A stretch of 64,000 nt of DNA from Candidatus Poribacteria bacterium (GCA_028818705.1 JAPPNJ010000090.1:18390-82389); one strand, 5' to 3'. Counted from the first letter of the stretch, positions 42,263-51,400 are shown. Program-made: numbers and translations. The notes: generated from the letters alone by a model not told the origin.

Positions 42263-45200
42263 TTAAAGCTCCGCGCTCACTGTCATCTCCAAACGGTGTT
42301 CTGGCTTTCGCTGCTTTGTTGAGAGTAAACGGTAATTGAGTCGAAACAGAAGATCGGTAAATCTTCGCAATCTGTAATCGGCGGTCGTTCGGATTTCATG
42401 GCTGATGCCTTCGTAGAAAGTGTATTGTGCAAAAGGTATACCTCCACTACTTTCGCCATAGCCGAGTTTGTAGTTGATGTCAATACGCCCCTTGCCGATA
42501 AGGCTGTATACAATACGGTTTTCATAAAAGAAAGTGCGGGTTCTGGCTTCCGGCTCCTCATCGAATTGTTCCTCGTCGGTTGTCCGTCTGTACCCACCAG
42601 TGCCGCTCCATCGTAATGTGTTGCTCAGTTCATAACGGAGTTCTAATTCAGTGACCTCCTCAAATTGACGCAGGTCTGAGATGGGTATTGGTGAAGATTT
42701 TGCTGCATCCGCCGGTGTCTGTGCCTCCTGATCGAACTCTTCAAAATCAAATTGGCTATACTTCTCGGTCTCGCGGCGTTGCTCCCAGTTTCCGCTGACA
42801 GATACCCGTTGGGTCGGGTTGACGGAGAGACCGACATCCCACGTTCGATGGCGTCTGTGGCGTTCTTGGCTATTAATCCTCCGGTTGAGTGTCTCACCAG
42901 TCCGAAGGTTGAATTCAAAACTGAACGCTGGTGAAGGTGAAAATTCAAATCGATGGTGCTGGTTCAATCGTCCGAAAAGTGTGTCTGAACCTTGTAGACT
43001 TTGAAGTAGATAGAGCGACACAGCATCTTCTATCTCTTGCTCCTCAGTCAACCATAGTCGTGTCTGTCCTCTAAGCGCCTTCAGAAACCACTCCATACGG
43101 GATGGCTCGTTAGTCGTAACCCCCCTACCCCCCTTATCAAGGGGATTAGATAGTGTCGGACGTAAACTATCATGCGTAGGCATTGCGCTGCGTTGCTGTC
43201 TTTGTTGCTCGCGTGCGCGCCGCGCGAAAAATTGGCGCGGTTGAAAGCGCAACCGAAACTCTGCATCCACCGCCGTTGTCGGTTTATCGCCAACGTTTTG
43301 GTAGATTTTGATGTAAGTGCCCTCCTCAGGATCTTCGACATAGTGCAAGTCGTCCAACTTCACGTAATACCCTTCACCCGGTTGGATCGGGAATCCGGTG
43401 TGTGGATGGATGTCGGTGTAAACTTCACGGCGTTGACTTGTCAGTTTTTTATCCAATTCGTAGGTGATTTCCATGTCAATTGCGCGACTCAGTGGCGTCA
43501 ACTGGAGGCTGATATCGGCGAGCTGCGTTGTTGTATTGGCACCCAGGTCGTTGTGTGCTTTCAACATGCGGCGTGCGATGTTCGCCGTCAGATCCACTCC
43601 GCCCTTGAGAAAAGACTCTTGTTGTGAAAAGACGCCAACTTTCCACGTTCGGGCGGTAGTACTTCGCTGCCAATCGGACAAGCCAATGGGTTCATTATCT
43701 ACAGTGAGCAACGGTTCTTTAGCGAAAGCTTCCTCAAGTTCATAACTGGTATCAAAGGATGCCCATTTAAAATCGACGAGATTGATGCGTCCGGTTGTGC
43801 GGTTCCGCTTTCGGTTAAGTGCAGCATTGAATGGCTCGTTCGATTCCACTTTGCCCAGCGTCCCCATGACTCTAAATGGTCCGATAGGATAAAGGAGATT
43901 GCCTTCCTGTCGCAACTTTCCCTGTGATTGTGTTGTAGTTGAATTGATGTCCTCTACACGCGAGCTGCTCCGATAGTCGTCCCAGCGAAGGTTAGGAAGC
44001 CATTTTTTGAGTAACTGTGTTCTCGTAGAGGTACTCCGTTCCGACGCTATGGCCCCTCCTTCTTGTCTATAAGCGTTTGTGAGGTCAGGGTTAGAAACGC
44101 CTCCTACAATAGTATTTGTGGAGATCGCTCCAATACCACCTGAACGTCGATTAAAATTTACACCCCAATTGAAATTATTTCGGATAGTTGCGTTTGCAGT
44201 GCCAGTGTTAGAAACGCCTCCTACAAAGGGGTCGAGGTCAGAGACCTCTCCTACAGTGGTATCTTCAGGGACTTTCTCCTCGCTTCTACCCACACCAGCA
44301 TCAATTTCCAACCAATCTACTGGAAGCACTTGGATGTCAAAGTTCATTGTTCGCTCATCTTGGGCAGTTCGGGAGGATCCAGCGATGCCAAGCAGAAATG
44401 CATCGTCAAAGCCCTCTTTGGCGTATTGTGTCTCATAGCGGGAACGGGTGCGATTGCTACTTGATGCCCCAACAGGCACAAAGTCAGCATCCATCGATCT
44501 GACATCAAGGTTTGTTGTTAATTTAGGGTGTAGTTTATCGGACCAGGCTGCGAAATCCCAATCCGCATAGCCGATGAGTTTCCACGCCTGACTCACCTCT
44601 TTCCGATCAGCAGTGGAATAAGTGTTTTTATCAACAGCACTATAAGCGATTTCGCCTTCAACCCATGCCTGTTCGGTGAGATTCAGGCGACTTTCGAGTC
44701 CCCAGACGCTATGTTTTTGGGGTGCTGTAAGGGATGATCCGTCACCATCGGGATCAAGTATGTTTTGGCGAAGTGCTTCCAGTTCTTCGTCAGCGAAAAC
44801 GATTAAAGCCTGTTCTGGCTGACTCAGATCTGTTTCAACGGCATAGGAGGCACCGAAGGAAATCCGCTCACCCGGCAGCGTAAAGATGCTGCTGAGTCCA
44901 TAAAGATTTTGCTGGTATGCGCGTTCTTCTGAGATGTATTCAAAGTCAATCCGAATTACGTCGTTGCTGGTTATTAGATGCTTACTGTTGAATTCAACAA
45001 TGGGATCCCCATATTCACGGATGACGTAATCGTTATTTTCACCGCGTCGCATTCTCTCGCCATTCAACCAGACGATTTCACTACCGGCTTTCACAATGAC
45101 ATATTGTCCATCAACCGTGAGCCGATATTCACTACGTCCCTCCTCACCCCGAAGGACTAAACTCGTAGATTGCCCCTTCGGAATAGCACTCGGAATGAGA

Positions 45201-46051
45201 TGAAAGTCCACCCACTTAAAATCGCCTTCTACTTGTACACCCTCCAAGGCACGCGGAAAGAAGATAAATTCCGACGGACCGAGCGATCCTTCAAAATCAC
45301 CTAAGGTCCCCCTCATATTCGGATGTGTGATGCGGATTAACTTCTGATCGATGTCTTGGATATTCTCAGTCGTACCCTCGGGTTGGATGGGTAAGTCTTG
45401 GTCGGACAACATTGCTAATACACCAATGTTCTCAGAGGCTTTTCCTTCTACGTTGACCCGGAGTTCCTGATTCGGCGTCACACCGCGTCCACTACCAACT
45501 GAGATCCCAAATGTTTGACTTCCAGATACCTCCAATTGTGATACGCTATCACCTGAAGGCTGTGTGCCCGGTTCCCCGAAGGGTCGTCCGGGTAGCTGCC
45601 CAGATTCGCCAGTTTCGGGAAGTAATTCGCGAGTCGTATCAGTGAGTGCACGCTGGGCACCGTAAAGATCACGTTTATAAACCTGTTTAATGGCAAAAGG
45701 TAGCGTTCGGTAACTTATAGTTAACCTATAGGGTAGGTCGGATTCAGAGGCAGCGTCCTGATCGGCTAAAGTAATTTTTCCCAAATAGAAATCGACTTGA
45801 TAATCCACACCGCGCACGAGGACTTTCCCATCCGCCTCTATTATTCGTTCAGTCTTCGGAAGGATTGGCGGATATTTCACTGTGAATTCCAGATCGTCTA
45901 CGCTTAGTTCGAAGGATTCAGCTTTTTGAAGGACAGAAAAGGTGGGAAGTTCAAGGACGTTAGTTTCGTTGTTAGGAGATTCTTGTCCAGTACTTCCGGG
46001 ACGTGGTAGGACGCACAAACAGAAGATAAGGAGAAAGAGTGTTATACGCAT
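42263..46051 (-). CDS. Large outer-membrane beta-barrel-like protein with repeat-encoded inserts
   Basis: A 1262-residue exported protein. Signal peptide ~1-21 (FLLIFCLCVLPRPGS). The first half has Ig-like segments (ADGKVLVRGVDYQVDFYLGK; LRGEEGRSEYRLTVDGQYVI; VIREYGDPIVEFNSK) that recur as domain repeats. The second half has alternating polar/hydrophobic strands and ends RKPEHRLEMTVSAEL, as expected for a beta-barrel. Residues ~597-657 contain the repeat-encoded VGEVSDLDP, VGGVSNTG and VGGVSNPDL, and NPLDKGGRGV near 968 is another palindromic repeat. Function unknown; surface-associated by inference. No clear ribosome site. An NHL lipoprotein gene lies directly upstream. Confidence 0.75.
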   Translation of the reverse strand: MRITLFLLIFCLCVLPRPGSTGQESPNNETNVLELPTFSVLQKAESFELSVDDLEFTVKYPPILPKTERIIEADGKVLVRGVDYQVDFYLGKITLADQDAASESDLPYRLTISYRTLPFAIKQVYKRDLYGAQRALTDTTRELLPETGESGQLPGRPFGEPGTQPSGDSVSQLEVSGSQTFGISVGSGRGVTPNQELRVNVEGKASENIGVLAMLSDQDLPIQPEGTTENIQDIDQKLIRITHPNMRGTLGDFEGSLGPSEFIFFPRALEGVQVEGDFKWVDFHLIPSAIPKGQSTSLVLRGEEGRSEYRLTVDGQYVIVKAGSEIVWLNGERMRRGENNDYVIREYGDPIVEFNSKHLITSNDVIRIDFEYISEERAYQQNLYGLSSIFTLPGERISFGASYAVETDLSQPEQALIVFADEELEALRQNILDPDGDGSSLTAPQKHSVWGLESRLNLTEQAWVEGEIAYSAVDKNTYSTADRKEVSQAWKLIGYADWDFAAWSDKLHPKLTTNLDVRSMDADFVPVGASSSNRTRSRYETQYAKEGFDDAFLLGIAGSSRTAQDERTMNFDIQVLPVDWLEIDAGVGRSEEKVPEDTTVGEVSDLDPFVGGVSNTGTANATIRNNFNWGVNFNRRSGGIGAISTNTIVGGVSNPDLTNAYRQEGGAIASERSTSTRTQLLKKWLPNLRWDDYRSSSRVEDINSTTTQSQGKLRQEGNLLYPIGPFRVMGTLGKVESNEPFNAALNRKRNRTTGRINLVDFKWASFDTSYELEEAFAKEPLLTVDNEPIGLSDWQRSTTARTWKVGVFSQQESFLKGGVDLTANIARRMLKAHNDLGANTTTQLADISLQLTPLSRAIDMEITYELDKKLTSQRREVYTDIHPHTGFPIQPGEGYYVKLDDLHYVEDPEEGTYIKIYQNVGDKPTTAVDAEFRLRFQPRQFFARRAREQQRQQRSAMPTHDSLRPTLSNPLDKGGRGVTTNEPSRMEWFLKALRGQTRLWLTEEQEIEDAVSLYLLQSLQGSDTLFGRLNQHHRFEFSPSPAFSFEFNLRTGETLNRRINSQERHRRHRTWDVGLSVNPTQRVSVSGNWEQRRETEKYSQFDFEEFDQEAQTPADAAKSSPIPISDLRQFEEVTELELRYELSNTLRWSGTGGYRRTTDEEQFDEEPEARTRTFFYENRIVYSLIGKGRIDINYKLGYGESSGGIPFAQYTFYEGISHEIRTTADYRLRRFTDLLFRLNYRLLSTKQRKPEHRLEMTVSAEL
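43118..43146. repeat. CCCCTTATCAAGGGG palindrome inside coding sequence
   Basis: Reads NPLDKGGRGV on the minus strand. CCCCTTATCAAGGGG-type palindromes are widespread in unrelated bacteria and are commonly translated as such a peptide. Confidence 0.6.
44081..44259. repeat. Cluster of short dispersed repeats inside the outer-membrane protein gene
   Basis: Four copies in 180 bases: GGTTAGAAACGCCTCCTACA at 44089, GTGGAGATCGCTCCAATACC at 44118, TTAGAAACGCCTCCTACA at 44208, and GAGGTCAGAGACCTCTCCTA at 44234. All keep the reading frame open and encode VGGVSN-like peptides on the minus strand. Confidence 0.75.
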
Positions 46052-46052
46052 T

Positions 46053-46137
46053 ATTAGTTGTCAGTTATCGGTTGTCAGCAGTCAGTTAAAAGAGGCTACT
46101 GTCAAACGAAGACTTCTTAACTGATAACCGATAACTA
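46053..46137. repeat. GTTATCGGTT/AACCGATAAC inverted repeat
   Basis: AGTTATCGGTT (46063-46073) pairs with AACCGATAACT (46126-46136); further TCAGT/ACTGA words lie inside. It fills the gap between two minus-strand genes and may serve as a transcript-end hairpin. Confidence 0.6.
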
Positions 46138-47187
46138 CTTTTTACGAAAGACTTGGAACACCTTTATATCGTTTGCTTCCGCATCGCTTACGAAGACCTG
46201 CCCGGTTTTCGAGACTGCGATACCGGCTGGCTCCAAGAGCCCAGGGGTGCTAAACTCTACAATACTCTTTCCATCAGGTGTAAAGACTTGGATACGCCGG
46301 TTCCCACTATCTGTTACATAGAGATAATTCCATTCGTCAAGAGCGATGCATTTGGGATCGCGCAGCTGTCCAAGCTCACCGCCTTCCCCACCCCACGCAT
46401 CAATAGGATTGCCGCTGAAGTCGTATTTTTTGATGAGATGATTCCCGGTGTCAATGACGTAAACGTTCCCCTGTGAATCAACTCCCAAGTCCGATGGGTT
46501 CCAAAGTTGTTCTCTGCCACTCCCAAAACCACCGTGTGCTATAACAGGAACACCCGCGACATTGAATTCAATCCAGCGATGATTACCCGTATCAACGACA
46601 TAAACCTCGCCATTTCTCCCGATGCCGATGCCTTCAGGTCGATCAAGTAAAATGCTGTCTGCGCTTTCACTGATCGGATAAAAAATCTGATCGACGAAAT
46701 TGCAGTATTGCACCCGATCATTCCCTGTGTCTGCGACATAGAGGCGGTAACTCCGTTGGAAACTCAACGCTATGTCTGTGGGGTGATCGAACTCACCCCG
46801 CTGCCATCCACGACTCCCAAATTCGGTAACAAAATTTCCAGTACTATCAATCACTTGGACGCGATTGTTTCCTGCGTCTGCGACATAGATCCACTGCCGT
46901 TCATCCATCGCGAGTCCCAATGGGGTCCGAAACTCACCTACACCTTGTCCCGCCCTACCGATCGTTTGAACGTAACCGACCCCAATTATAGGAGATGCTT
47001 CCCGCTCACGGTTCGACGGAAGAATTTCAATCAGCCCCTTTCCAGTCCCAGGTGGGGACCCCGGCTGTGCAATTTCTGTTTCGGGTAGGGTACAACTTAA
47101 ACAGAGCGCGAGGAGGAGATAGCCAAGACGTTTAGTACGCTGCACAGGCTTCAGCAGTAATATAGGTTTCCGTTTAGTGTGCCCCAA
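46135..47187 (-). CDS. NHL-repeat beta-propeller lipoprotein
   Basis: A 350-residue protein if started at TTG 47187, which is one base after the upstream stop and has GAGG five bases before it. The N-terminus has a hydrophobic segment and lipobox (LLLALCLSC). Six NHL repeats follow, with YVADAGNNRVQVID, YVADTGNDRVQY, YVVDTGNHRWIEF, YVIDTGNHLIKKYD, YVTDSGNRRIQVF and VSDAEANDIKVF. NHL propellers usually mediate binding; no enzyme motif is evident. The frame is open to 47265 but that would overlap the upstream gene. It is translationally coupled to the Tat protein gene. Confidence 0.85.
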   Translation of the reverse strand: MGHTKRKPILLLKPVQRTKRLGYLLLALCLSCTLPETEIAQPGSPPGTGKGLIEILPSNREREASPIIGVGYVQTIGRAGQGVGEFRTPLGLAMDERQWIYVADAGNNRVQVIDSTGNFVTEFGSRGWQRGEFDHPTDIALSFQRSYRLYVADTGNDRVQYCNFVDQIFYPISESADSILLDRPEGIGIGRNGEVYVVDTGNHRWIEFNVAGVPVIAHGGFGSGREQLWNPSDLGVDSQGNVYVIDTGNHLIKKYDFSGNPIDAWGGEGGELGQLRDPKCIALDEWNYLYVTDSGNRRIQVFTPDGKSIVEFSTPGLLEPAGIAVSKTGQVFVSDAEANDIKVFQVFRKK

Positions 47188-47188
47188 C

Positions 47189-47929
47189 TTAGCCTCGTTG
47201 CACCTTAAATTTGAAAACGAACGTCGTTTGCTGGTCATTGAAATCGCTTGTAACTCTGGGGACAATAATCCGCAAGTTGCTATAACTAATGCTGCGTTTG
47301 CGGAAGTAGAGGAAAAATCTCGTATGTTGCCGTGGCATCACCGTTGTTTTCTCAATATCCTCTCTGGGAAGTATTGCTGGATCGCCTTGTATCCTGAGGG
47401 TCTTATCCCATCGGAATATTTCGGCTGCAAACTCGGGTGGTAGCTCCGGTCTGAAATTCTTTTTTAGATAAAAGGATTCCTGCGATTTATCGATGGGTTT
47501 CGTTACATTTCCTGTGCCATCAAGCATCTGGCAATCCTTTCTTTTGAAGGAAATCCAGTAGTCGGTGCCGTTATAGATAAAGATAGCAAAGGCATCAACC
47601 GCCTTTACGTTATTGAGGGGTAGTGCCATTGCCGTAACGCCATTTTTCACATAAACGACAGTGCCTGTCTGTGGCATGATGACAGCATCCGGGTCAAACA
47701 TAGGAACAATCGTTTCTGGCTGGAATGTGTCCTTAATGAAATCTGGAACCTCTGGCACCTTTGAACAGCCCAGAGGCGTGAGTGACAGACATATACCGCC
47801 CAAGATTTTCAAGACCGACCTTCGTGGCAGATTCACATCCCCCGTGTGTCCACGATTCTCAGATCGCAGGTTTTGTAAGAAGGGCAAAGTTTTCAACCAA
47901 TGTTTCTGATTTTGCATTTTTTTCTCCAC
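47189..47929 (-). CDS. Tat-exported protein of unknown function
   Basis: A 246-residue protein. Residues ~36-56 (LPRRSVLKILGGICLSLTPL) form a twin-arginine signal, followed by a Cys (LGCSK) that could be lipidated. A mature segment, DPDAVIMPQTGTVVYVKNGVTAMAL, then FAIFIYNGTDYWISFKRKDCQMLD, has a beta-rich look with a conserved-type Cys, vaguely Rieske-like but without the CxH pairs. I do not recognise the family. Coupled to the NHL lipoprotein gene downstream. Confidence 0.65.
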   Translation of the reverse strand: MEKKMQNQKHWLKTLPFLQNLRSENRGHTGDVNLPRRSVLKILGGICLSLTPLGCSKVPEVPDFIKDTFQPETIVPMFDPDAVIMPQTGTVVYVKNGVTAMALPLNNVKAVDAFAIFIYNGTDYWISFKRKDCQMLDGTGNVTKPIDKSQESFYLKKNFRPELPPEFAAEIFRWDKTLRIQGDPAILPREDIEKTTVMPRQHTRFFLYFRKRSISYSNLRIIVPRVTSDFNDQQTTFVFKFKVQRG

Positions 47930-47944
47930 AGCGCGCTTACAAGA

Positions 47945-47982
47945 TCTAAATGTAAGGTAAAGACAAATTTCGTAGCAGGTTT
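47945..47982 (-). repeat. Modular palindromic element, degenerate left end
   Basis: AAATGTAAGGTAAAGACAAA followed by TTTCGTAGC matches the left flank of the long element; no complete body follows. Orientation relative to the long copies is the plus sense. Confidence 0.4.
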
Positions 47983-48024
47983 CGGAAATGCGCGGGTCAA
48001 TATAGAAAACCTGCGATTTGCGTC

Positions 48025-49077
48025 TTACAATACCGGTTTTTCACTTTCAAGGGCAAGCATCGCAGATCCAACGATGCCAGCATCATTTCCGAGGTGTGCT
48101 TTTACCACCTTCATTCGTGCCGGGATGTCCATAGCACGTTTAGAGAGTTCAGCCCGGATAGGTTCAAAGAGGAGCTCTTCACCAGCTTCCGCGATACCAC
48201 CGCCGATGATCGCGATTTGTGGATTGAGGATATGCGCTATTGATGTGAGAGCGATACCTATGTACCGTCCTGTTTCAGCGAAAATCTCAACTGCGATGGG
48301 GTCGCCCGCTTGTGCCGCTTCTGCTATTTTCCGCGGTGTTAATGATGCGCCTTCCATTGTTGTGGACGCTAAAATTGTACTACGTCGTGCTTCTATTTTC
48401 TTTTCAGTACGTTCAACGATATTTTTCGCACCAGCGTAAGCCTCCAGACAACCCTGATTGCCACAACCACAATATCGTCCATTGGGTTCAACAACTGTAT
48501 GCCCTAATTCCCCAGCAGTATTCTGACTTCCGTGATAAACTTGTCCATCAATCACTACACCACCACCAACACCTGTGCCGAGTGTCAATGCGACGATACT
48601 TTTGTATCCAACACCAGCACCGTGGCGAAGCTCGCCTAAAGTCATAGCATTCACATCGTTGTCCATCCCTTTTAGGATTGGCTTGCATTTCTCATTCGCA
48701 TGTGCTTGCGAGTTGCATTCTACGTCGCCCTTCGGCGGATGTAATTTCGCGAGTTCTGCGTTCACATAATCGACAAGCGGAATGTCGGTCCAACCTGGAA
48801 AGTTAGGTGAAAAATGAATGATGCCCGTTTCAGCAATGATAAGTCCTGGTGCCCCCAATCCGACGCCTATCTCGTTCGATATTACTTCGATCCCGGCAGC
48901 CTCGGTTTTTACAAGCACTTGACGAACGGCTTCCGCAATTCGAGCTGCCACTACTTTGGGGCCCCCTACTTCTACGTCTGTCGGTAGGACCACATTGCAA
49001 GAGATATCACCTTCCGATGAGACCAATCCAGCTTTAATATCGGTTCCGCCTAAGTCAACGCCAACGCTATATTTCAT
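48025..49077 (-). CDS. ROK family sugar kinase (glucokinase-like)
   Basis: A 350-residue ROK kinase. The phosphate-binding motif DLGGTDIKAG is at residues 8-17, and the zinc-binding signature CGCGNQGCLEAYAG is near 190. GAPGLI and IIGGGIAEAGEELLFEPI are further family segments. It would phosphorylate glucose or a related hexose. No DNA-binding domain is present, so it is an enzyme and not a NagC/XylR-type repressor. Start chosen at ATG 49077 next to AGGA; an open frame runs up to 49128 into galK. It follows galK, making a two-gene sugar kinase operon. Confidence 0.92.
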   Translation of the reverse strand: MKYSVGVDLGGTDIKAGLVSSEGDISCNVVLPTDVEVGGPKVVAARIAEAVRQVLVKTEAAGIEVISNEIGVGLGAPGLIIAETGIIHFSPNFPGWTDIPLVDYVNAELAKLHPPKGDVECNSQAHANEKCKPILKGMDNDVNAMTLGELRHGAGVGYKSIVALTLGTGVGGGVVIDGQVYHGSQNTAGELGHTVVEPNGRYCGCGNQGCLEAYAGAKNIVERTEKKIEARRSTILASTTMEGASLTPRKIAEAAQAGDPIAVEIFAETGRYIGIALTSIAHILNPQIAIIGGGIAEAGEELLFEPIRAELSKRAMDIPARMKVVKAHLGNDAGIVGSAMLALESEKPVL

Positions 49078-49118
49078 TTCCTGCCTATGGTTTACGAAAG
49101 TAGTTCTGAAAATATAAA

Positions 49119-50429
49119 TCAAAGACAAATTTTGTCCGTGTGGATAAAATTTGGAAAAACTTGCGCCCCGCTACTAACATCACAGATATAAATTTCGGGT
49201 TCAATGTTGGTCTGTTTCCGGTATTCTGACATGACACGGGTACAGAATGTTTCTAAAAAGTCTCTATGAACAATGCTGACTGTACATCCACCAAAACCGG
49301 CACCGGTCATTCGAGTCCCAATTACGCCCTCAACGCTGCGTGCGAGGTCGGTAAGCAGATTTAATTCCGAGCAACTGACTTCGTAATCATCGCGCAGTCC
49401 CTTGTGAGACGCATTCATTAACCTGCCAAATGTTAGGAGCGAATCATCCATCTTCTCGGTCGTCTGTTGGTTTCGTGTTTTGAGAGCAGAAACTGCATCC
49501 AGTACACGTGTATTCTCTTCAATTACATACCGACATCTTTTTTGTGTTAAAGTGGGTAGCTTTCCTTCATATTTCTCAAAGTCTGTTAGTGAAATGTCCC
49601 GAAGAGAAGATATACCGGGTATCCACTGTTTCAAGATGTCAACGCCTCTTTCGCATTCCGCACGCCGTTTGTTGTATTCAGAAGCAGCAAGTTCTCGTTT
49701 TACCTTAGTGTTAGAAATTGCGATGCAATGTGCATCCAGATTGAGCGGAATATGCTCATATTCAAGCGAGCGGCAGTCAAGAAACAAGCCGTGGTCTGCC
49801 CGTCCCAAGAGCGAGATCATCTGATCCATGATACCACAATTGACGCCTACGAATTCGTGTTCTACCCGCTGGCACAATGCAGCAAGATCCTTCTTGCGTG
49901 CCGCTGACACTGCGGTGTTTAGAGATGGTGTGAGTTTAGAACTACTCACAAAAGCGAGAGCGGCGGACACTGAAAGGGCAGCGGAAGAACTCAACCCGGC
50001 ACCAATCGGGACATCTCCTGTGATAAGAGCATCCATTCCTGCTATTTCATTACCTGATGCTTGCAAGAGGGACGCAACACCTATTAGGTAGTAACTCCAG
50101 TTTGGTGCATCTGTCGGCATCGGATGGAGAGCATCAAGATTTAGTTCAGCGGATTCGTTGACATCCAACGCGTGTAGGACCATACGCCGGTCAGCTCGTT
50201 CACGTACGGCAATGTGGATATACTTATCAATCGCGACAGGAAAGACGTAGCCATTGTTGTAATCCGTATGTTCACCGATTAGGTTCACCCTACCCGGAGC
50301 AGATACGACGAATTCAGGTGAATCACCAAAGATAGTTTCAAACTTCCGCTGAACAGCGGAAATATGTTTCAACTTATTCTCAAGGCTGTCTACGGTACCC
50401 GGATTATTGAGCAAAGCGTCTTGTCTCAT
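49119..50429 (-). CDS. galK: Galactokinase
   Basis: A 436-residue GHMP kinase that phosphorylates galactose at C1 (Leloir pathway). The galactokinase signature APGRVNLIGEHTDYNNGYVF lies at ~44-63, the GHMP ATP loop GDVPIGAGLSSSAALS near 142-157 and MTGAGFGGCTVSIVHRD near 385. The protein is slightly longer than typical. The last ~12 codons lie in a minimal copy of the modular palindromic element (49126-49154), so the C-terminus is repeat-encoded. No galT or galE is adjacent. Confidence 0.95.
   Translation of the reverse strand: MRQDALLNNPGTVDSLENKLKHISAVQRKFETIFGDSPEFVVSAPGRVNLIGEHTDYNNGYVFPVAIDKYIHIAVRERADRRMVLHALDVNESAELNLDALHPMPTDAPNWSYYLIGVASLLQASGNEIAGMDALITGDVPIGAGLSSSAALSVSAALAFVSSSKLTPSLNTAVSAARKKDLAALCQRVEHEFVGVNCGIMDQMISLLGRADHGLFLDCRSLEYEHIPLNLDAHCIAISNTKVKRELAASEYNKRRAECERGVDILKQWIPGISSLRDISLTDFEKYEGKLPTLTQKRCRYVIEENTRVLDAVSALKTRNQQTTEKMDDSLLTFGRLMNASHKGLRDDYEVSCSELNLLTDLARSVEGVIGTRMTGAGFGGCTVSIVHRDFLETFCTRVMSEYRKQTNIEPEIYICDVSSGAQVFPNFIHTDKICL
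49126..49154. repeat. Minimal palindromic element at galK 3' end
   Basis: CAAATTTTGTCC and GGATAAAATTTG are imperfect inverted arms, the same ends as in the long elements, with almost no interior. They form the end of galK. Confidence 0.55.
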
Positions 50430-50528
50430 GGTCTCTCCAATGGTTACGTGGTATGCCAGGCGAGGCGCATGTCTAAACCGGTTGTTCAGATGGCAATATC
50501 TTTCTATTGTAGGCGTGACCGCTGGTAA

Positions 50529-51251
50529 TTACTGAGAAAAAAATTTCAGAAACCGTCCCAGCGTTTGAGACAGTTCGGCGCGTGGGACATAGCAATCAAC
50601 GCTTATGTCAGGTTTCGCAGCTATATCTGATATGGGTGCTTGTGTCAGCAGCTGCTCCTCTGGTGCATGTAGCGCGGGCTGTAGATTCAGGGAGGCCCGT
50701 TTCTGAACAGGGGCACTCCCCTCGGCAATAACCAATTCCCCAACAGGGAGATACGTGGCCAGTGGATGCACGTCTGTCTCAGTTAAAACAGTGATGTGGG
50801 GCAGGGATGCGTCCGCTAACCGTTCCATTTGCATTGTCAAATAGGTAATTTCCGTTGTAGCCGCCTCCGAATTCTCCGGTTGGCACGCGACAACGGTAAT
50901 CAGGGGTATTCGATTTTGCAAACCTCTCTCAATGGTTGTGAGAAGGAGTGGGACATCAATTTCTGTAGGAATCACGTCGATATCTACGATGAAAAGACCG
51001 ACAGGATAACCTGAGATCGTCCCTTCAACGGCGAGTCCAGTGGTGTTAGCAGATCCGACCTCTATTGTTGGCGGATCATCCAGCAGATACTCAATCCGCT
51101 TTTCAGCAAGTAGAGGAAACGGCGTGCCACAGTATGAGCAGATATAAAAGTTCCGTTCAAGTTCGCCTCTGAAGGCAAATTCTTGACATCTGGTGCATTT
51201 ATACCATAAGTTGATGCTCTGCTCTGTGTCGTTAGAGAGGCGCGCTTCCAT
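50529..51251 (-). CDS. Degenerate AccD-like protein (carboxyltransferase beta pseudoenzyme?)
   Basis: A 240-residue protein resembling acetyl-CoA carboxylase beta subunit. The zinc ribbon is intact and spaced as in AccD (Cys19, 22, 38, 41; LWYKCTRC, then YICSYC), followed by an RIEYLLDD segment. Further AccD-like segments are AVEGTISGYPVGLFIVDID, RIPLITVVACQ, LPHITVLTE and GELVIAEGSA. The glycine-rich GGARMQE motif and the oxyanion-forming loops are missing and the protein is ~40-50 residues short. Catalysis is unlikely. It sits next to STAS and RsbW genes, so a regulatory or scaffold role is possible. No accA is near. Confidence 0.6.
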   Translation of the reverse strand: MEARLSNDTEQSINLWYKCTRCQEFAFRGELERNFYICSYCGTPFPLLAEKRIEYLLDDPPTIEVGSANTTGLAVEGTISGYPVGLFIVDIDVIPTEIDVPLLLTTIERGLQNRIPLITVVACQPENSEAATTEITYLTMQMERLADASLPHITVLTETDVHPLATYLPVGELVIAEGSAPVQKRASLNLQPALHAPEEQLLTQAPISDIAAKPDISVDCYVPRAELSQTLGRFLKFFSQ

Positions 51252-51264
51252 TTTGAGTTCACTC

Positions 51265-51360
51265 CAAATTTTGCCCTCACGGGAAATTCTGCCCCGGGGA
51301 AGTCCATACGGACTTCATACCGTTGATTCACAGGCAGAATTTGTCTTTGCCTTACATTAA
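51265..51360 (-). repeat. Modular palindromic element, one hairpin plus extra end
   Basis: On the minus strand it starts TTAATGTAAGGCAAAGACAA, has one inner hairpin GAAGTCC/GGACTTC, then GGGGCAGAATTT and an additional GGCAAAATTTG. It lies just upstream of the AccD-like gene start. Confidence 0.8.
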
Positions 51361-51400
51361 TATGTCTTTGCCTTATATTGATTTGTTTTAGGAATAGACG

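Noticed and set aside
44978..45160. Plus-strand frame in the outer-membrane protein gene
   Set aside because: Short shadow of the minus-strand gene; no ribosome site.
49078..49128. Longer N-terminus for the ROK kinase
   Set aside because: It would overlap galK; the family start and AGGA site fit 49077.
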